Source of the DNA: an uncultured Aquimarina sp.
GTDB taxonomy: Bacteria; Bacteroidota; Bacteroidia; Flavobacteriales; Flavobacteriaceae
Direction of reading: 5' to 3'
DNA: 52,969 nt
Assembly (NCBI GenBank): GCA_947495425.1
Contig: CANLYR010000029.1
Span: 1-52,969 of the forward strand
A model generated the notes under the pieces. It ran no database searches. It worked only from the letters and a program-made list of their open reading frames with translations, and was not told the origin of the DNA. This document shows, in pieces, positions 8,036 through 17,183 of the stretch (within the stretch, counting starts at the first letter, position 1; the number at the start of each line of letters is the position of its first letter). The translations under genes were made by a program, and so were the position numbers.

Positions 8036-8088
8036 ATATTAGTTAAAATATATAGTTAGAATCCCGATGCAAATCGGGATTTTTTTTT
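8018..8088 (+). promoter_or_regulatory. Transcription attenuator: antiterminator and terminator of the aromatic operon
   Basis: Terminator: AATCCCGAT (8060-8068), loop GCAA, ATCGGGATT (8073-8081), then a run of T to 8088. Antiterminator: a second ATCGGGATT at 8018-8026, inside the leader gene, pairs perfectly with the same 8060-8068 arm. It is extended by ACTATG (8027-8032) with TATAGT (8051-8056), leaving a 3-nt bulge. The two structures exclude each other. A ribosome stalled on the Phe/Tyr codons leaves 8018-8026 free and favours read-through. One that reaches the stop at 8033 covers it and lets the terminator form. The structures are read directly; the mechanism is inferred from E. coli pheA and trp attenuation. 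Confidence 0.85.
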
Positions 8089-8133
8089 AGTGAAAATTTA
8101 ATTTTTAAGATTGTAAAGAATCACGAATTAGTA

Positions 8134-8964
8134 ATGAATACAAAAGTAGCCATACAAGGAATAAAAGGATCATATCATCACGGAGTAGCGCAAGCATATT
8201 TTGGAGAAGATATTGACATAGATGAGTGTATGTCGTTTCAGGATCTTGTGCATAGTGTAGAAAGTCACAAAAGTACAGATGCGGTTATGGCCATAGAGAA
8301 TTCTATTGCCGGATCTATTATTCCTAATTATGCATATATCGATGAGCACGATCTTACAATTAGCGGCGAATATTTTCTCCCAATTCATCATTGCTTAATG
8401 GCTTTAGAGGGGCAGGAAATTTCTGATATCAAGGAAGTGTATTCTCATCCTATGGCTTTGCTACAGTGTAAAGAATTTTTTAGGACGTACCCGCACATTA
8501 AATTAGTTGAAGATGCAGATACTGCAGATGTAGCCAGAAGAATCCACGAGCAACAGTTAAAAGGTGCCGCAGCAGTTGCAGGTGAGATTGCGGCAAATAT
8601 TTACCAACTACATATCTTAGCAAAAGAGATTCAAACTATAAAATCTAATAGTACTCGTTTTTTTATTTTGAACACCAGAAAGGATTCAGGAGTTCCCAAG
8701 AAAGAAATTAATAAAGCGTCTTTGAAATTTTTAACAGATCATAAGAGAGGCAGTCTTGCTACAGTACTCAATGTGATGAGTGATTGTAATCTAAATTTGA
8801 CCAAAATACAATCGTTACCAGTGATTAATATGCCATGGAAATATTCATTTTTTGTTGACGTAACTTTTGCAGCATACAAAGATTATGAAAAAGCAATGTC
8901 GATTTTAAAAATAATGGCACTAGAATTAAAAGTACTAGGAGAATATAAAAATCAAAACGGATGA
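8134..8964 (+). CDS. pheA: Prephenate dehydratase
   Basis: This 276-residue enzyme converts prephenate to phenylpyruvate for phenylalanine synthesis. Residues 1-180 form the periplasmic-binding-like catalytic domain, starting VAIQGIKGSYHH and ending in SNSTRFFIL with the catalytic TRF motif (174-176). Residues about 198-273 form an ACT domain (GSLATVLNVM, then KIQSLPVIN in place of the usual ESRP block), the site of Phe feedback binding in homologues. No chorismate mutase is attached; that activity is fused to the DAHP synthase at the end of this operon. The gene is first in the operon after the attenuator and overlaps the next by 4 bp. Confidence 0.95.
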   Translation: MNTKVAIQGIKGSYHHGVAQAYFGEDIDIDECMSFQDLVHSVESHKSTDAVMAIENSIAGSIIPNYAYIDEHDLTISGEYFLPIHHCLMALEGQEISDIKEVYSHPMALLQCKEFFRTYPHIKLVEDADTADVARRIHEQQLKGAAAVAGEIAANIYQLHILAKEIQTIKSNSTRFFILNTRKDSGVPKKEINKASLKFLTDHKRGSLATVLNVMSDCNLNLTKIQSLPVINMPWKYSFFVDVTFAAYKDYEKAMSILKIMALELKVLGEYKNQNG

Positions 8965-10157
8965 GTATTCAGACTGCAAAAAGATTAGAAACCGTAGAAG
9001 AATATTATTTCTCTAAAAAATTAAGGGAAGTAAGACAACTAGTAGCTTCTGGAAAGCCAGTGATCAATATGGCTATTGGCAGTCCAGATCTAGATCCTCC
9101 AAAAGAAGTGATTCAAGCGATTCAAAAGGCTGTAGAGGTAGATGGGGCGCATAAATATCAAAGTTATCAGGGATTACCAGAATTACGTAATGCGATTTCA
9201 GATTTTTATAGCGAGAATTATAAAGTACATCTAAATCCTGATAATGAGATTTTACCATTAATGGGATCCAAAGAAGGCATTATGCATATTTCTCTGGCGT
9301 ATCTTAATGAAGGTGATGAGGTATTAGTCCCAAATCCGGGATATCCAACTTATACTTCGGTAACTAATTTGGTTGGTGCAACACCTGTTTTTTATGATTT
9401 GGTAGAAGGAAATAACTGGGAACCCGATTTTCATAGCCTGTCAAAAAGAAATTTGAGTAAGGTGAAAATAATGTGGGTGAACTATCCTAATATGCCAACA
9501 GGGGCTTCAGGTGGAGTTGAATTATTTACCAAAATGATTGCTTTTGCAAGAAAACATAGCATTCTATTGGTACATGATAACCCATACAGCTTTATTTTGA
9601 ATAAAAACCCCATAAGTATTTTATCTATAGAAGGGGCAAAAGAAGTAGCTTTAGAATTAAATTCGTTGAGTAAAACGTTTAATATGGCAGGCTGGCGGGT
9701 AGGTATGGTAAGCGGTAGTTCAGATAAGATGGAAGCTATCTTGAAAGTAAAAAGCAATATTGATAGCGGCATGTTTCAAGGAATACAGAGAGGAGCCATT
9801 GCAGCTTTAAAAATTTCTAGTGACTGGTATGATAATATGAATGCTGTTTATAAAAGCAGAAGAGAATTAATTTGGCAATTAGCAACACTGTTGGATTGTA
9901 CTTTTGATAAAACAGCAAAAGGGATGTTTGTTTGGGCTAAGTTGCCAGAAGGAACTGATGCTGTAGATTTCATTGATAATATTCTGTATCAGAATGATAT
10001 ATTTATTGCGCCTGGAGACATCTTCGGAAGTAACGGGAAGGGATATATTCGATTCTCACTCTGTGTGACCAGAGAAAATATAAAAGAAGCTATTGGAAGA
10101 CTTAAGGATAAAGAATTACGATTTACGAAAAATACTGTCGTAAATCAAAAATCGTAA
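8961..10157 (+). CDS. Class I/II aminotransferase in the Phe/Tyr operon
   Basis: This 398-residue PLP enzyme of fold type I has PNPGYPTY near 125-132, the Asn/Pro of NYPNMPTGA, DNPYSF near 206 and Schiff-base Lys238 in NSLSKTFNMAGWR. It resembles LL-diaminopimelate- and aspartate-type aminotransferases. Its place between pheA and tyrA, with a 4-bp ATGA overlap with pheA, suggests that it transaminates phenylpyruvate and 4-hydroxyphenylpyruvate (or prephenate). The sequence does not fix the substrate. Confidence 0.88.
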   Translation: MSIQTAKRLETVEEYYFSKKLREVRQLVASGKPVINMAIGSPDLDPPKEVIQAIQKAVEVDGAHKYQSYQGLPELRNAISDFYSENYKVHLNPDNEILPLMGSKEGIMHISLAYLNEGDEVLVPNPGYPTYTSVTNLVGATPVFYDLVEGNNWEPDFHSLSKRNLSKVKIMWVNYPNMPTGASGGVELFTKMIAFARKHSILLVHDNPYSFILNKNPISILSIEGAKEVALELNSLSKTFNMAGWRVGMVSGSSDKMEAILKVKSNIDSGMFQGIQRGAIAALKISSDWYDNMNAVYKSRRELIWQLATLLDCTFDKTAKGMFVWAKLPEGTDAVDFIDNILYQNDIFIAPGDIFGSNGKGYIRFSLCVTRENIKEAIGRLKDKELRFTKNTVVNQKS

Positions 10158-10169
10158 CTCATAAATAGA

Positions 10170-11018
10170 ATGAAAGTATTCATCATCGGAATAGGATTAA
10201 TAGGAGGATCTTTTGCCATAGATATTAAGGCTGCATTCAACGAAGCAGAGATTTTTGGCATTGATAGCAGTGAAGAGCACCTTGATAAAGCACTATCGTT
10301 AGGTCTTATCGACTATAAGTCAAAATTTGATGTGCTGAGTATAGCTGATGTAGTGATTATGGCAATCCCGGTAGATACAACAGTTCAATTACTACCCGCT
10401 GTTTTGGATACAATAAGGGATACCTGTCTTGTTTTTGATGCGGGTTCGACAAAAGGGAAATTATGTGAAGTCATTTCAAACCATCCCAAAAGAAGAAATT
10501 ACCTTGCAGCGCATCCTATTGCTGGTACAGAGTTTTCTGGACCACAGGCGGCAATTGCTAATTTATATAGAGGAAAAACTAATATTATTTGTGAAGTAGA
10601 AAAAACAGCATTTAAGTTGCAAGAGAAAGGAATGGAGATGTTCTCGCGATTGGGGATGCGAATTCGATATATGGATCCTGCTTCACATGATAAACATATT
10701 GCTTATGTATCACATCTATCACATATTAGTTCCTTTATGCTGGGGAAAACTGTAATAGAGAAAGAAAAAAACGAAAGAGATATTTTTGATATGGCCGGTA
10801 GTGGTTTTGCTTCAACAGTACGTTTAGCCAAGAGTTCACCTGCGATGTGGGCGCCTATTTTCAAACATAATAAAGAAAACGTAATTGAGACTTTAGAAGA
10901 ATATATTACTAATTTAAGCCAATTTAAAGAATTGATGGAAAATGATAATTTTGAAGCTATATATAAAGAAATGGAAGATACAAATCATATTAAAACAATC
11001 CTGAAAGGGATTTCATGA
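10170..11018 (+). CDS. tyrA: Prephenate dehydrogenase
   Basis: This 282-residue TyrA-type enzyme converts prephenate to 4-hydroxyphenylpyruvate for tyrosine synthesis. The N-terminal Rossmann motif is GIGLIGGS (7-14). The block AAHPIAGTEFSGP (about 113-125) carries the active-site His and substrate-binding residues, and a helical dimerisation domain follows with HIAYVSHLSH. It lacks an ACT domain, as do short TyrA forms. It lies 12 bp after the aminotransferase gene and overlaps the upstream-most possible start of the next gene, consistent with one operon. Confidence 0.94.
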   Translation: MKVFIIGIGLIGGSFAIDIKAAFNEAEIFGIDSSEEHLDKALSLGLIDYKSKFDVLSIADVVIMAIPVDTTVQLLPAVLDTIRDTCLVFDAGSTKGKLCEVISNHPKRRNYLAAHPIAGTEFSGPQAAIANLYRGKTNIICEVEKTAFKLQEKGMEMFSRLGMRIRYMDPASHDKHIAYVSHLSHISSFMLGKTVIEKEKNERDIFDMAGSGFASTVRLAKSSPAMWAPIFKHNKENVIETLEEYITNLSQFKELMENDNFEAIYKEMEDTNHIKTILKGIS

Positions 11019-11068
11019 TTAAAAATAGAATAAAAACCAACAAAAATAATATACAAGAAGAAAAAGAT

Positions 11069-12151
11069 ATGGAAAATAAGAAAGAGCTTAGAAATTGGCT
11101 AGATGCATATAATCTAGATCATCCTTTGGTGATAGGTGGGCCATGTAGTGCTGAGACCGAAGATCAGGTGTTAAAAATAGCACATCAACTCAAAGATTCT
11201 GATGCAACAGTATTGCGAGCAGGAATCTGGAAACCAAGAACCCGACCAGGCAATTTTGAAGGAGTAGGTGCATTAGGTCTTAAATGGTTGCAAAGAGCAA
11301 AAGAAGAAACCGGATTAAAGATTGCTACCGAGGTAGCGAATCCACATCATGTTGAATTAGCTTTAGAACACGATATAGATGTGTTATGGATCGGTGCGCG
11401 AAGTACAGTATCTCCTTTTATCGTTCAGGATATAGCAGATGCGTGTCGTGGGATCGATAATCCTGTTCTAATCAAAAACCCGATAAACCCTGATTTATCA
11501 TTATGGTTAGGAGCGGTAGAACGGTTTTATACCGCAGATGTTAAAAATCTTGGAGTTATTCACAGAGGATTTTCTACCTATGAAAAAACCAAATACCGTA
11601 ATATTCCAGAGTGGCAAATACCTATAGATTTGCAAAATCGTTTTCCGGATCTACCGTTGATTTTGGATCCATCACATATTGCAGGACGTAGAGATTTGAT
11701 CTTTGATCTTTCTCAAACCGCATTAGATCTTAATTTTGATGGGTTGATCGTAGAAACACATTATGACCCGGATAATGCTTGGAGCGATGCCAAACAACAA
11801 ATTACGCCAGAAACATTAATTCAGTATATGAAAGATCTAAAAATTCGTAAAGAGATTGGTGTTGATGAGGCATATCAAAAAGCATTAGGTGAATTGCGCG
11901 CCAAAATCGATATCGCTGATAATCAGTTGTTAGAAACGTTATCAAAAAGAATGAAAATTTCTGATGAGATCGGTAAGGTTAAAGCCAAACAAAACGTAGC
12001 GATCTTACAATCTAAACGTTGGAATGAAATATTAGGAAAGATGATTCTAGAAGGCGAAGAAAAAGGATTAAGTGAAGAGTTTATGCTTAGAATTTATAAA
12101 GCGATTCATCAAGAATCTATCAATCATCAGGAGAAAGTAGCAAGAGGATAA
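11069..12151 (+). CDS. Bifunctional DAHP synthase / chorismate mutase
   Basis: This 360-residue fusion catalyses the first step of the shikimate pathway and the branch to prephenate. Residues about 10-260 are an AroA(I-beta)/KDPS-type DAHP synthase: GGPCSAE, GIWKPRTRPGNFEG with the PEP-binding KPRT, LIKNP and LDPSHIAGRRD. Residues about 270-355 are an AroQ chorismate mutase (ELRAKIDIADNQLLE, then a RMKISDEIGKVK helix). An ATG at 11015 overlapping tyrA would add 18 Lys/Asn-rich residues. The internal ATG at 11069 (MENKKELRNWLDAYN) matches the family start and is preferred. A strong terminator follows directly. Confidence 0.93.
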   Translation: MENKKELRNWLDAYNLDHPLVIGGPCSAETEDQVLKIAHQLKDSDATVLRAGIWKPRTRPGNFEGVGALGLKWLQRAKEETGLKIATEVANPHHVELALEHDIDVLWIGARSTVSPFIVQDIADACRGIDNPVLIKNPINPDLSLWLGAVERFYTADVKNLGVIHRGFSTYEKTKYRNIPEWQIPIDLQNRFPDLPLILDPSHIAGRRDLIFDLSQTALDLNFDGLIVETHYDPDNAWSDAKQQITPETLIQYMKDLKIRKEIGVDEAYQKALGELRAKIDIADNQLLETLSKRMKISDEIGKVKAKQNVAILQSKRWNEILGKMILEGEEKGLSEEFMLRIYKAIHQESINHQEKVARG

Positions 12152-12196
12152 AAAAAATCCACTCAATAGATAAATTATCTATTGAGTGGATTTTTT
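12152..12196. terminator. Bidirectional terminator between convergent genes
   Basis: A 20-bp perfect stem (12152-12171 with 12177-12196) with a 5-nt loop. A-rich and T-rich flanks on both sides let it end both the aromatic operon (+) and the gene at 12212 (-). Confidence 0.92.
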
Positions 12197-12211
12197 ATAT
12201 GTTAGAAGATA

Positions 12212-12667
12212 TTATTTCTTCTTTCTAAAGGTGTAACGAGTTACGTAGATTCCTTGTTTGTCATCTTTTCCACCTACACTCTCGACAGCACTATTTATAA
12301 AAGCAAGTTCCCAGCCCTGAGCAGACATTTCATTGAGTTTTGAAGTTACAATAGCATCATTAGCTACGATATTTTGGAAACGAATACCTCCAATATTAAA
12401 GAAGTTTAGTAATTTTGTCTCATCAAATGCCTTTACACGAATATCCCCACGGTCAGACTTGTTTCTTTTATCATCCTCACCAGTACGAGTAGAAGTAAAT
12501 TCTTTGTAATCTCTGGTTTCATTGGCAGTAAGCATTCTTGACCTACCTAGACCATTAGGAACAATAGACTCAACAACGGTTACAATCTGAAACTCATATA
12601 CATCTTGAGCAAAAGAGGATTGAAAACCAATAAAAATAAATGCAAGTAATACTAAGTTTTTTTTCAT
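12212..12667 (-). CDS. Exported protein of unknown function
   Basis: The gene encodes 151 residues starting MKKNLVLLAFIFIGFQSSFA, a clear signal peptide with cleavage after SFA. An in-frame ATG 36 bp upstream (12703) would put 12 residues before this signal and is unlikely. The mature part has no motif I recognise. It is polar, contains ETRDYKEF and TRTGEDDKRNKSDRG, and ends in a basic KKK tail. There are no cysteines and no transmembrane segments after the signal, so it is probably a soluble periplasmic protein. It is monocistronic, with the shared terminator at its 3' end. Confidence 0.75.
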   Translation of the reverse strand: MKKNLVLLAFIFIGFQSSFAQDVYEFQIVTVVESIVPNGLGRSRMLTANETRDYKEFTSTRTGEDDKRNKSDRGDIRVKAFDETKLLNFFNIGGIRFQNIVANDAIVTSKLNEMSAQGWELAFINSAVESVGGKDDKQGIYVTRYTFRKKK

Positions 12668-12806
12668 AATTGAATTGAATTTTAAGATTAATTTCTGACA
12701 CACTTAACAAGAGTTATGCCATCAAATAATTTTCAAGAATACGTTTTTTATTTAATAAGAAAAAATAAGTTTACTAAAAAGTATAAATATTTGCATCTTT
12801 GTGTCC

Positions 12807-13757
12807 ATGACAGGTATCGTATATAAATCAACAGGGAGCTGGTATACCGTGAAGGCTGATAACGGAAAAATATATGAATGCCGTATTAAAGGAAAATTTA
12901 GAATCCAAGGGATAAAAAGCACTAATCCTGTTGCTGTAGGTGATCTTGTTGATTTTAAATTAGAAACCAATAATGATCAGGAAACTGGGGTTATCGAATA
13001 TATTCATGAAAGACAGAATTATATAATAAGAAAATCGGTGAATTTGTCAAAACAAACTCACATTATTGCTTCAAATATCGATATTGTTTTTCTACTGGTA
13101 ACGCTCAATAATCCACCAACATTTACTACGTTTATAGATCGATTTTTGGTAACAGCAGAAGCCTATGGAATCAAAGCATTGCTGCTTTTTAATAAAATTG
13201 ACACGTATACAGATGATGAATTATTAGAGATTAAATACCTCGCGGCTTTGTACCGAAAAATTGGATATGAATGTATCGGGATTTCTGCAAAGGCAGGAAA
13301 AAATGTGGATAAAGTTAAGGCTATTATGAAGGGTAAGGTGAGTATGTTTTCTGGCCATAGTGGTGTGGGTAAATCTACTTTAATCAATACCATAGAGTCT
13401 GGATTGTCTTTAAGAACTGCTGAAATAAGTGATCAACACCAACAGGGTCAGCATACAACTACTTTTGCAGAGATGTTTGATCTTGGTTTTGATGCAAGGA
13501 TAATTGATACACCTGGCATAAAGGGTTTTGGTGTAGTAGATATTGATAAAGAAGAGCTTGGAGACTATTTTCCTGAGTTTTTTGAACTGAAATCTGAATG
13601 TAAGTTTAACAACTGCCTACATATTAATGAGCCAAAATGCGCCGTTAAAAAAGCGCTTGATAATGAAGAAGTAGCATGGTCGAGATACAAAAGCTATCTC
13701 CAAATTTTAGAAGGAGAAGAAGACCACTACAGGAAAAATAGTTACGATGAAGAATAA
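12807..13757 (+). CDS. rsgA: Ribosome small subunit-dependent GTPase A
   Basis: This 316-residue RsgA/YjeQ assists late 30S subunit maturation. It has an N-terminal OB fold (VYKSTGSWYTVK) and a circularly permuted GTPase with NKID (G4) before the P-loop GHSGVGKST and then DTPGIKGFG (G3). The C-terminal zinc finger is CKFNNCLHINEPKCAV. A GTG at 12801 is in frame, but the ATG at 12807 (MTGIVYKS) matches the family. The gene starts a run of same-strand housekeeping genes up to aroA. Confidence 0.95.
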   Translation: MTGIVYKSTGSWYTVKADNGKIYECRIKGKFRIQGIKSTNPVAVGDLVDFKLETNNDQETGVIEYIHERQNYIIRKSVNLSKQTHIIASNIDIVFLLVTLNNPPTFTTFIDRFLVTAEAYGIKALLLFNKIDTYTDDELLEIKYLAALYRKIGYECIGISAKAGKNVDKVKAIMKGKVSMFSGHSGVGKSTLINTIESGLSLRTAEISDQHQQGQHTTTFAEMFDLGFDARIIDTPGIKGFGVVDIDKEELGDYFPEFFELKSECKFNNCLHINEPKCAVKKALDNEEVAWSRYKSYLQILEGEEDHYRKNSYDEE

Positions 13758-13778
13758 TTATACTATTGAATTCTAAAG

Positions 13779-14231
13779 ATGAGAGTAGTAATTCAAAGAG
13801 TTTCTGAAGCTTCGGTAACGGTGGAGAATAAAACTATTTCATCCATACATCAAGGATTGCTTATCCTAATTGGGATTGAAAACAACGATACCCAGGAAGA
13901 TATCGATTGGCTGTCAGGGAAAATATCAAGACTTAGAATTTTTGGAGATGAACATGGTGTGATGAATAAAAGTATTCTCGATATTGATGGCGATGCCATA
14001 GTTGTAAGCCAATTTACCTTACACGCAAGTACGAAGAAAGGAAATCGGCCTGGCTATACAAAAGCAGCAAAACCTGAGGTAGCAATACCGATATATGAAC
14101 GTTTTGTAGCACAATTAGAATCAGATTTGGGCAGAAAAGTGGGAACAGGAATATTTGGAGCAGATATGAAAGTATCATTAATTAATCATGGACCAGTTAC
14201 TATTACAATAGATACTAAAAATAAAGAGTAA
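13779..14231 (+). CDS. dtd: D-aminoacyl-tRNA deacylase
   Basis: This 150-residue DTD-type enzyme hydrolyses D-aminoacyl-tRNA (and glycyl-tRNA-Ala). It shows MRVVIQRVSEASV at the N-terminus, SQFTLHAS with KGNRPGYTKAA in the middle (the usual SQFTL block), and NHGPVT near the C-terminus, which holds the Gly-cisPro pair that excludes L-amino acids. Length is normal. It sits 21 bp after rsgA and one base before the MazG-like gene. Confidence 0.95.
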   Translation: MRVVIQRVSEASVTVENKTISSIHQGLLILIGIENNDTQEDIDWLSGKISRLRIFGDEHGVMNKSILDIDGDAIVVSQFTLHASTKKGNRPGYTKAAKPEVAIPIYERFVAQLESDLGRKVGTGIFGADMKVSLINHGPVTITIDTKNKE

Positions 14232-14232
14232 A

Positions 14233-14559
14233 ATGAACATCCAAAATGCACAAAAGGCCGTAGATGATTGGATAAAGAATCATGGCGTACGATATTTTAA
14301 CGAGCTTACTAATATGGCGCAACTTACAGAAGAAGTTGGAGAGGTGGCCAGGATAATAGCACGTCGTTATGGAGAGCAAAGCGAAAAAGAGAGTGATAGA
14401 ACCAAAGATCTGGGCGAAGAGCTGGCAGATGTTTTATTTGTCGTGTTATGTTTGGCAAATCAAACAGGGATTGATCTTCAGACAGCTTTTGATAAAAAAT
14501 TAGATATTAAAACCAAAAGAGATCACGACAGACATCATAATAATGAAAAATTAAAGTAA
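14233..14559 (+). CDS. MazG-like nucleotide pyrophosphohydrolase
   Basis: This 108-residue all-alpha NTP-PPase has EEVGEVARIIARRYGE followed by DLGEELADVLFVVLCLAN, the EExxE-x(12-28)-ExxD metal-binding pattern of the MazG family. It is single-domain, unlike the ~260-residue MazG of E. coli. Such enzymes clear non-canonical or excess NTPs; the exact substrate is unknown. It overlaps the next gene by one base (TAATG). Confidence 0.88.
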   Translation: MNIQNAQKAVDDWIKNHGVRYFNELTNMAQLTEEVGEVARIIARRYGEQSEKESDRTKDLGEELADVLFVVLCLANQTGIDLQTAFDKKLDIKTKRDHDRHHNNEKLK

Positions 14560-14813
14560 TGCTCAAAGCAATAATTTCTTCAAAAAAATATTGGATTACC
14601 GTATGTTTCATAGGGCTAGGGTTTGTCATCGTATTTAGTGTGGTAGAACATATAATGCAATATGGTGGGATAGCCTTGGATTCTTTTGTTGAAGAAAAAA
14701 TTAATAACGGACAATGGATACGGTACGTAGTATCTCGACTAATTGGAGGCTTAGTATACGGAATGATAATGGGATACTATTTTGAACAAAAAAAACGAAA
14801 AACGAATCGATAA
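14559..14813 (+). CDS. Small two-helix membrane protein of unknown function
   Basis: This 84-residue protein has a hydrophobic helix at about 12-32 (WITVCFIGLGFVIVFSVVEH) and a second at about 60-77 (SRLIGGLVYGMIMGYYF), with a short loop containing DSFVEEKI and a basic tail. The start overlaps the stop of the MazG-like gene and the stop lies one base before the aroA start, so it is embedded in the operon. I recognise no family. Confidence 0.75.
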   Translation: MLKAIISSKKYWITVCFIGLGFVIVFSVVEHIMQYGGIALDSFVEEKINNGQWIRYVVSRLIGGLVYGMIMGYYFEQKKRKTNR

Positions 14814-14814
14814 G

Positions 14815-16035
14815 ATGAATTTGAGACTAGCACATATTTCGAATATAAAAAATAGTACATTACAAATTACAGGATCAAAAAGTGAAACGAATAGATTGTT
14901 AATCTTACAAGCATTATATCCGGATATAAAAATTGAAAACGTATCTAATAGTGATGATTCTCAAGTAATGCAAAAAGCGTTAACGAGTAATGAGACCGTT
15001 ATAGATATACATCATGCAGGAACTGCCATGCGATTTCTTACTGCCTATTTTGCTGTCAAAGAAGGGCGTGAGACCATTCTTACCGGAAGTAAAAGAATGA
15101 AGGAAAGACCTATTCAAATCTTGGTTGATGCTTTAAAACAATTGGGTTGTGAAATTAGCTATGAAAATCAAGAAGGATATCCTCCTATCAGAATTCAAGG
15201 TAAAAAGCCAGTCCATAAAAAGGTTTCCTTACAAGCAAATGTAAGTAGTCAATACATTTCAGCTTTGATGCTAATTGCCTCATCATTGCCTAATGGACTA
15301 GAAATCTCGCTAGAAGGAAAAATTACATCAATACCTTATATAAAAATGACATTAAGTCTATTAAGTGATGCAGGTATTGATGGTAGCTTCAAAGACAACA
15401 CAATTACCATTACCCCAACCAGAAAAGTTGCGCCAAGAAATATTGTTGTAGAATCAGATTGGAGCTCAGCGTCTTATTTTTATAGTCTAGTAGCATTGTC
15501 TGATAATGCATCAGTAACTTTAGGAAGTTATAAAAAGCAAAGTTATCAGGGAGATTCATCTTTGGCAAAAATTTATAATAGCCTAGGTGTAGAAACTACA
15601 TTTGGTGAACATACAATTACGTTAAAAAAGATTTCTGATTCATCATATACATTGCCCAATGCCCTAGATTTATCTAATGCCCCAGATATAGCACAAACCA
15701 TTGCAGTTACTTGTTTTGGATTGGGGATGCCTTGTTTTCTAACAGGCTTGCATACGCTAAAAATTAAAGAGACGGATCGATTAGAAGCATTGAAAACTGA
15801 AATTGAAAAATTAGGAGGTGAAGTGACAATCACAAACGATACATTACAATTAGCTGCAGCTTCTTCTGTTAAAGAAGGAATTTCTGTTGCAACATATAAT
15901 GATCATCGTATGGCGATGGCTTTTGCACCATTAGCACTTTGCACTTCTTTAGAAATAGAGGATGCCAACGTGGTTTCAAAATCATACCCCGATTTTTGGG
16001 AAGATTTAAGAAAATTAGGCTTCAAAATTTTATAA
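14815..16035 (+). CDS. aroA: 3-phosphoshikimate 1-carboxyvinyltransferase (EPSP synthase)
   Basis: This 406-residue enzyme joins shikimate-3-phosphate and PEP in the sixth step of the shikimate pathway. Visible motifs are GSKSETNRLLIL (S3P binding), HAGTAMRFLTAYFA, KRMKERPIQILVDAL, the SSQYISALML helix and KIKETDRLEAL. A TTG at 14782 in the same frame would overlap the preceding gene; the ATG at 14815 (MNLRLAHIS) is preferred. It is slightly shorter than E. coli AroA (427 aa), as is common in Bacteroidetes. It lies in a separate transcription unit from the attenuated pheA operon. Confidence 0.95.
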   Translation: MNLRLAHISNIKNSTLQITGSKSETNRLLILQALYPDIKIENVSNSDDSQVMQKALTSNETVIDIHHAGTAMRFLTAYFAVKEGRETILTGSKRMKERPIQILVDALKQLGCEISYENQEGYPPIRIQGKKPVHKKVSLQANVSSQYISALMLIASSLPNGLEISLEGKITSIPYIKMTLSLLSDAGIDGSFKDNTITITPTRKVAPRNIVVESDWSSASYFYSLVALSDNASVTLGSYKKQSYQGDSSLAKIYNSLGVETTFGEHTITLKKISDSSYTLPNALDLSNAPDIAQTIAVTCFGLGMPCFLTGLHTLKIKETDRLEALKTEIEKLGGEVTITNDTLQLAAASSVKEGISVATYNDHRMAMAFAPLALCTSLEIEDANVVSKSYPDFWEDLRKLGFKIL

Positions 16036-16058
16036 ACCTTAAATATATCTCGATTTAC

Positions 16059-16090
16059 TTGACAACCCCTATCATGAGATTGTATATTTG
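16059..16090 (+). promoter_or_regulatory. Promoter of queA
   Basis: TTG (16059-16061), a 21-nt spacer, and TATATTTG (16083-16090), an exact TAnnTTTG -7 box. The ATG of queA is 23 nt downstream. This is one of the best promoter matches in the window. Confidence 0.7.
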
Positions 16091-16113
16091 CATCTTCAAA
16101 AAATAAACTACGA

Positions 16114-17163
16114 ATGAAGTTATCACATTTCAATTTTAACCTTCCACAGGAATTATTGGCAGAATATCCAGCAGAAAATAGAGACGAGGCTCGTTTAATG
16201 GTTCTTAACCGAAAAGATCAAACTATTGAGCATAAAGAGTTCAAAGATCTTATCGATTATTTTGAGCCAAATGATGTCATGGTCGTTAATAATACCAAAG
16301 TTTTTCCTGCTAGATTGTATGGGAACAAAGAAAAAACAGGAGCTAGAATTGAAGTGTTTTTACTACGAGAATTAAATTCTGAAACACGCCTTTGGGATGT
16401 TTTGGTAGATCCAGCCAGAAAAATACGTATTGGGAACAAACTATACTTTGGTGATGATGAAAGCCTGGTAGCAGAGGTTATTGATAATACAACATCCAGG
16501 GGTCGTACATTGCGATTTTTGTATGATGGTTCTTATGATGAATTTAGACAAAAACTTACTGATCTTGGGGAAACTCCTCTTCCAAAATATATTAAAAGAG
16601 ATACAGAACCAGAAGATGAAGAAAGATACCAAACAATATATGCTAAGAATGAAGGCGCTGTAGCTGCTCCTACTGCTGGACTTCATTTTTCTAAACATTT
16701 AATGAAACGTTTAGAAATTAAAGGAGTTGATTTTGCAGAAGTAACCTTGCATGTAGGATTAGGTACATTTAATCCTGTAGAGGTTGAAGATTTGTCAAAG
16801 CATAAGATGGATAGCGAAGAAGCGTATGTAACAGCAAAAGCAGCGGAGACAATCAATAAAGGGATTTCCAACAAGCGACGAGTATGTGCAGTAGGAACAA
16901 CTGTGATGAGAGCTTTAGAAAGTTCAGTTTCTTCAGATAGAACGTTGAATGAGTTTAGAGGATGGACTAATAAATTTATTTTTCCTCCATATGATTTCAG
17001 TATCGCAAATTGTATGATCACTAATTTTCATACTCCAAAATCAACATTATTGATGATGGTTTCAGCATTTGCTGGGCATGATTTTGTTAAAGAGGCGTAT
17101 GAAGAAGCCGTAAAAGAAAAATATAAATTCTATTCATATGGCGATGCAATGTTAATAATTTAG
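16114..17163 (+). CDS. queA: S-adenosylmethionine:tRNA ribosyltransferase-isomerase
   Basis: This 349-residue QueA transfers the ribose of SAM to 7-aminomethyl-7-deazaguanine in tRNA to form epoxyqueuosine. It has [16 protein letters not shown] at the N-terminus, [28 protein letters not shown] and [13 protein letters not shown], then [18 protein letters not shown] near the C-terminus, all family blocks. Length is standard. It is monocistronic, with its own promoter and terminator. Confidence 0.96.
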   Translation: MKLSHFNFNLPQELLAEYPAENRDEARLMVLNRKDQTIEHKEFKDLIDYFEPNDVMVVNNTKVFPARLYGNKEKTGARIEVFLLRELNSETRLWDVLVDPARKIRIGNKLYFGDDESLVAEVIDNTTSRGRTLRFLYDGSYDEFRQKLTDLGETPLPKYIKRDTEPEDEERYQTIYAKNEGAVAAPTAGLHFSKHLMKRLEIKGVDFAEVTLHVGLGTFNPVEVEDLSKHKMDSEEAYVTAKAAETINKGISNKRRVCAVGTTVMRALESSVSSDRTLNEFRGWTNKFIFPPYDFSIANCMITNFHTPKSTLLMMVSAFAGHDFVKEAYEEAVKEKYKFYSYGDAMLII

Positions 17164-17183
17164 GCATAAGACAAAAAATTGTT

